Positions 61,101 to 64,000 of a DNA stretch of 64,000 bases are shown piece after piece. A program made the position numbers and the translations under genes. The notes beneath the pieces are model-generated. The model saw only the letters and a list, made by a program, of their open reading frames with translations, was not told the origin of the DNA and made no database searches. This stretch comes from Torreya grandis (Eukaryota; Streptophyta; Pinopsida; Cupressales; Taxaceae), in assembly GCA_037957365.1 (NCBI GenBank), contig JARHVA010000021.1, positions 2,838,501 through 2,902,500 on the forward strand, in the 5' to 3' direction. The first letter of the stretch is position 1, and every line of letters begins with the position of its first letter.

Positions 61101-61747
61101 GTATATATTTTGTTGCACTACATTGCATGACCTAAAATTTAGTACATAATAACTGCACACAAAAATTAAAACACCCATATGATCATTTTGTCCTAACACC
61201 TCCACGCATACGAATGCTGACCTCATCAACATTCTTATGTGGCTCTTTCTAGCCACATGTAAATTTGGCTAAGTATGGGGAAATGGTTAATCCTGTCTTA
61301 GAAGCCAAATTTTCATGCTCATATCTTTTACTATGATTTTATGCATGAATTTTTATTTATCATATAGAAACTAAGGAATAATTTGATCACAACCATATGA
61401 CCAACTCCCCTTGACTCATTCCCATGTGGCAAAGGTGATGTCAACAAACTGCCTACTCAAATTTTCTGCCACTGGACCCAAAGTGTCTAGATGAAACAAT
61501 AAACTACCAGATGAAATCCACTCACTTTCATACTAATTCTAAGAACTATTGACACCCCATAGGGTCTTTTAAACATGTCCATACCAATAATATCATCCAT
61601 TAAATGCCTTACTTAGTCAAACACTAAAGAACCATGCAAGAACACTAAGGCTTATTGAAGCACACTTTGTCATTGTCATTCTAGCACACATGACACCTCA
61701 TCACCATCCTTGGCCACCTTGGATACATCATTAACAAACCTAAAATA
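58149..61747 (-). repeat. Element C2 putative 3' LTR, about 3.6 kb
   Basis: Starts TGTTAAAGG on the + strand, with GGGTGAATCAA shortly after, as in C1's LTR (TGTTAAGC...GGGTGAATCAG). It ends at the purine tract near 61748. The partner LTR would lie right of the window, so the borders rest on similarity to C1. No gene was seen inside; open frames such as 60716-60913 have no domain. A nested insertion could account for part of the unusual length. Confidence 0.55.
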
Positions 61748-61766
61748 ATCTCCCCCTTTGTCATTG
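61748..61766 (-). other. Element C2 polypurine tract
   Basis: On the minus strand CAATGACAAAGGGGGAGAT, identical to the C1 tract, at the inner edge of the putative LTR. Further GGGGGAG runs occur on the minus strand near 61826, 62088 and 62385. Confidence 0.75.
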
Positions 61767-63240
61767 ATATCAAACACCAATACAAAGCTTATGCTTAGAC
61801 TCTATCTCTCTCTTCAGGTTCTTTCTCCCCCTTGGACACAATGACAAAGTGGGATAAATTTTTTGATCCTGTGGACCTGAAAAGACATCAAGGACCAATA
61901 ATAGGAAGAGACCATCTCTGAGAGATGATACAAACTCCCATTAAAATTGAGAAAACTTATTATCACCTTGATCTTCTCAAACATGCTCCATGACTACATT
62001 CTTCTGATCATACAAAACTTCTATGAAGACAAGATATTCATGAACAATCAAAAACTGCATGAACTTACCTTGAAAACATTAAGAGGAACTCCCCCTAAGT
62101 CACCTAAGCTTAGGCACATTTTATTTTAACATATTCAGACCATTTTCAACAATGATGAATCAATATAATTGCCTCCATACTTTATCTCTCAGATTCAACT
62201 AAATAATCCTCTGATCTTAGGACTTGACCAATTACAAAGCTCCCCTTTGTTTATGCATGAGGATTCAAATAAATTGTCAAAGAACTTGACTTGGTTTGAT
62301 CAAGCCATAATTAAAACCTATTTGAGTTCTCATCTATATTAGACAACACAACATTTTAACATGATTGAAACATCTCACATATGCTCCCCCTCACATTATG
62401 CATAGCTCCTCACGCCATTCAAAATAACTAAGTTAACTCTGCTTAACTCCATGGCATACACAACTTATCATCAACAAAACTTAGAGACATTATTCATGAT
62501 ATAAAATATATGACAACACATTCTTCTCATCCTCTATATCAACCTTGTCTTATAGTCTTTCAACATTTGATCAATCAATTTGAGCAACAAGAATTGACAA
62601 GTTCTTACCTTTAGGACCAAGAACCCTAAACACACCTTGAGCACACATGAATGAGATCAACATACTTTTCTAAGAAATATAAAATATTGAAACTTAATCA
62701 TCCTTTATTACTCACTTGGAAAACTTACATTCCCTACTCTCAAACCTTGCACACACTTCTAACATTCTTTCATGATAAAGAATACTAAACTTGGCTCAAC
62801 CATGCATTACAAGCATGCCACCAACTGATGAAAATATTGCATATTCTCCACCTGATGTTCACTTAGATCCATATACCAAAATTGAGTCATTAACATCATG
62901 AACACACACCTTAGGGTTTATATACATCAAACCCTCAAGTCATTGCCTTTCATCCTTTGGGCTAGTTCTTAAAAAACTAAGAGCAAACTAATCAACCAAA
63001 GAACATCTTGCCACATAGGTCTTCTAATCAACAATGTCCTTCATATTAAGCTAATAAATATTTTCATGACCTTCTTGTCCTACAAAAACAAACTAGACCT
63101 AATGAACATCTACCATGTTTCTTCTTTCTGAAAAGTGTCTCTTTGAAGCTTGGAAGAAGACACCTTTTTGATATAGTGAAACTAAAAGTCCCAAAAATTT
63201 AGAGACTCCCATATCTCCATATCCTTTTCTGAGTTGCAGT
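61767..63240 (-). other. Element C2 interior without recognisable pol
   Basis: About 1.5 kb between the purine tract and the gag remnant. No RT, RNase H or integrase motif was seen on the minus strand, although C1 has about 4 kb of pol here. A large internal deletion is the simplest reading. Confidence 0.5.
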
Positions 63241-64000
63241 CCTACTTAAATTTGAAAGGATGCTTGACATCATTATTTTCTTTAGATTTGTCAACAAAAG
63301 TAGACAACATAAACTCTTATCTTCCCTTCATGTCTATCATGGAAAACAAACCATATTTGGTCTCAGTTTGATCTCTCCTGATAGGCTTAGGTTTTCATAC
63401 CCATTTGTGCCCTCTTCTTTGCACACTAGGAGCTCCATACACCTTATTCAAATTTGAGAACTCATTCAACCTATTCTTGCGATACCTAGCAATGTGACCA
63501 ACTTTATAATAACTGAAATAGACAAGATCATTTATACCTTTTGATTGATGATGATTTTGATCTTCTTTTTCTATCTAGATAGAAGATAAATTCTCTTAGA
63601 ATTCCTATATCTTCTTCATATCTGATTCCTTATTTGTAATATCAGGTAGTCCACCTAGATTAGGATTATACTTCATAGTCTTTGGTCTCAACACCATTGA
63701 TTGACCTCTTGATTGATTTAAGTTAAGTCTTCTCTAAGACCAATTAATCCTTGTTACAAGGCTCCATTTAAACTCATTCTTAGATTTGATCTTTCTACAA
63801 TCTCTTACCCTATGACCATATTGATATCAAAAATGACAATGGCCATGAAAAAAAATGCCACACCTTATTACATTGGGTTGTCTAACTGGTCTTCTTTTAT
63901 TTCTCTTGACTTGATCTAACTTAGTTTGATCTTCTTCAAGATTGATTATCTTGACAATAATTACGCATGCTCATCCTTTAGTGAATCTAGCTTGGTTTCC
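63241..64000 (-). pseudogene. Element C2 gag C-terminal part with zinc knuckles, truncated by the window
   Basis: Minus strand. From the window edge: a coiled-coil-like stretch KIINLEEDQTKLDQVKRNKR (near 63950), then a knuckle reading CHF-stop-YQYGHRVRDCRK (about 63830-63790), an intervening region, and a second decayed knuckle YFSYYKVGHIARYRKN (about 63520-63475) with Cys residues lost. This spacing (coiled coil, knuckle, long spacer, knuckle) is like C1's gag. The N-terminus lies outside the window. Confidence 0.6.

Overview
The window looks like gene-poor, AT-rich plant nuclear DNA built almost entirely from old, nested LTR retrotransposons. Conifer or other gymnosperm DNA is the best guess: elements are very large and very decayed, LTRs reach 3.6-5 kb, and no intact host gene is visible. 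That guess rests on style, not on a diagnostic gene. Nothing suggests a bacterial, viral or organellar source.

Layout. (1) 1-13874: an Athila/Tat-type Ty3 element on the + strand, here called G, entered in the middle of its polyprotein. RT, RNase H and integrase remnants lie at 480-3325. An env-like or 'plant transposon protein' region lies at 10270-12760, then a purine tract and a 3' LTR holding a (CA)45 microsatellite. G is split by element M (3391-9585, minus strand), which has 1.85 kb LTRs and only gag and protease remnants. (2) 13875-21983: mostly unrecognisable. It holds a fragment of an L-type LTR end, several short tandem duplications, a short piece of a class I histone deacetylase gene on the minus strand (16816-16989), one copy of a dispersed repeat (H) and a tRNA-like sequence. 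(3) 21989-29175: a complete but dead Ty1/copia element, C1, on the minus strand, with a perfect TGTAT target duplication, a tRNA-iMet primer site and an unusual gag with three zinc knuckles.

(4) 29181-58148: a second H copy, split by a giant element L (30469-58102, minus strand). L has about 5.1 kb LTRs and a 3.7 kb interior coding only gag and protease. L's right LTR was itself hit twice. Element A (41801-44545, + strand, TSD TCAAC) is a Ty3 deletion derivative whose protease region runs directly into the integrase tail. Element B (about 46883-57725, + strand) is a full-length Ty3/Tat-type element with gag, protease, an RNase H-like domain placed before RT, RT, a degenerate second RNase H and integrase. 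B's 2.3 kb LTRs carry arrays of the palindromic word TTGAACC/GGTTCAA. (5) 58149-64000: the 3' LTR, purine tract and part of gag of another copia element, C2 (minus strand), also inserted in H.

How it fits together: the window records an insertion order (H first, then L, then A and B inside L; G first, then M inside G). Every coding region is interrupted by stops or frameshifts, so I infer no functional protein-coding gene. C1, B and G carried RT and integrase; M, L and A keep gag with or without protease and would have needed enzymes in trans. LTR boundaries were placed by eye from repeat pairs, TG/CA ends, primer sites and target duplications; no alignment was computed.
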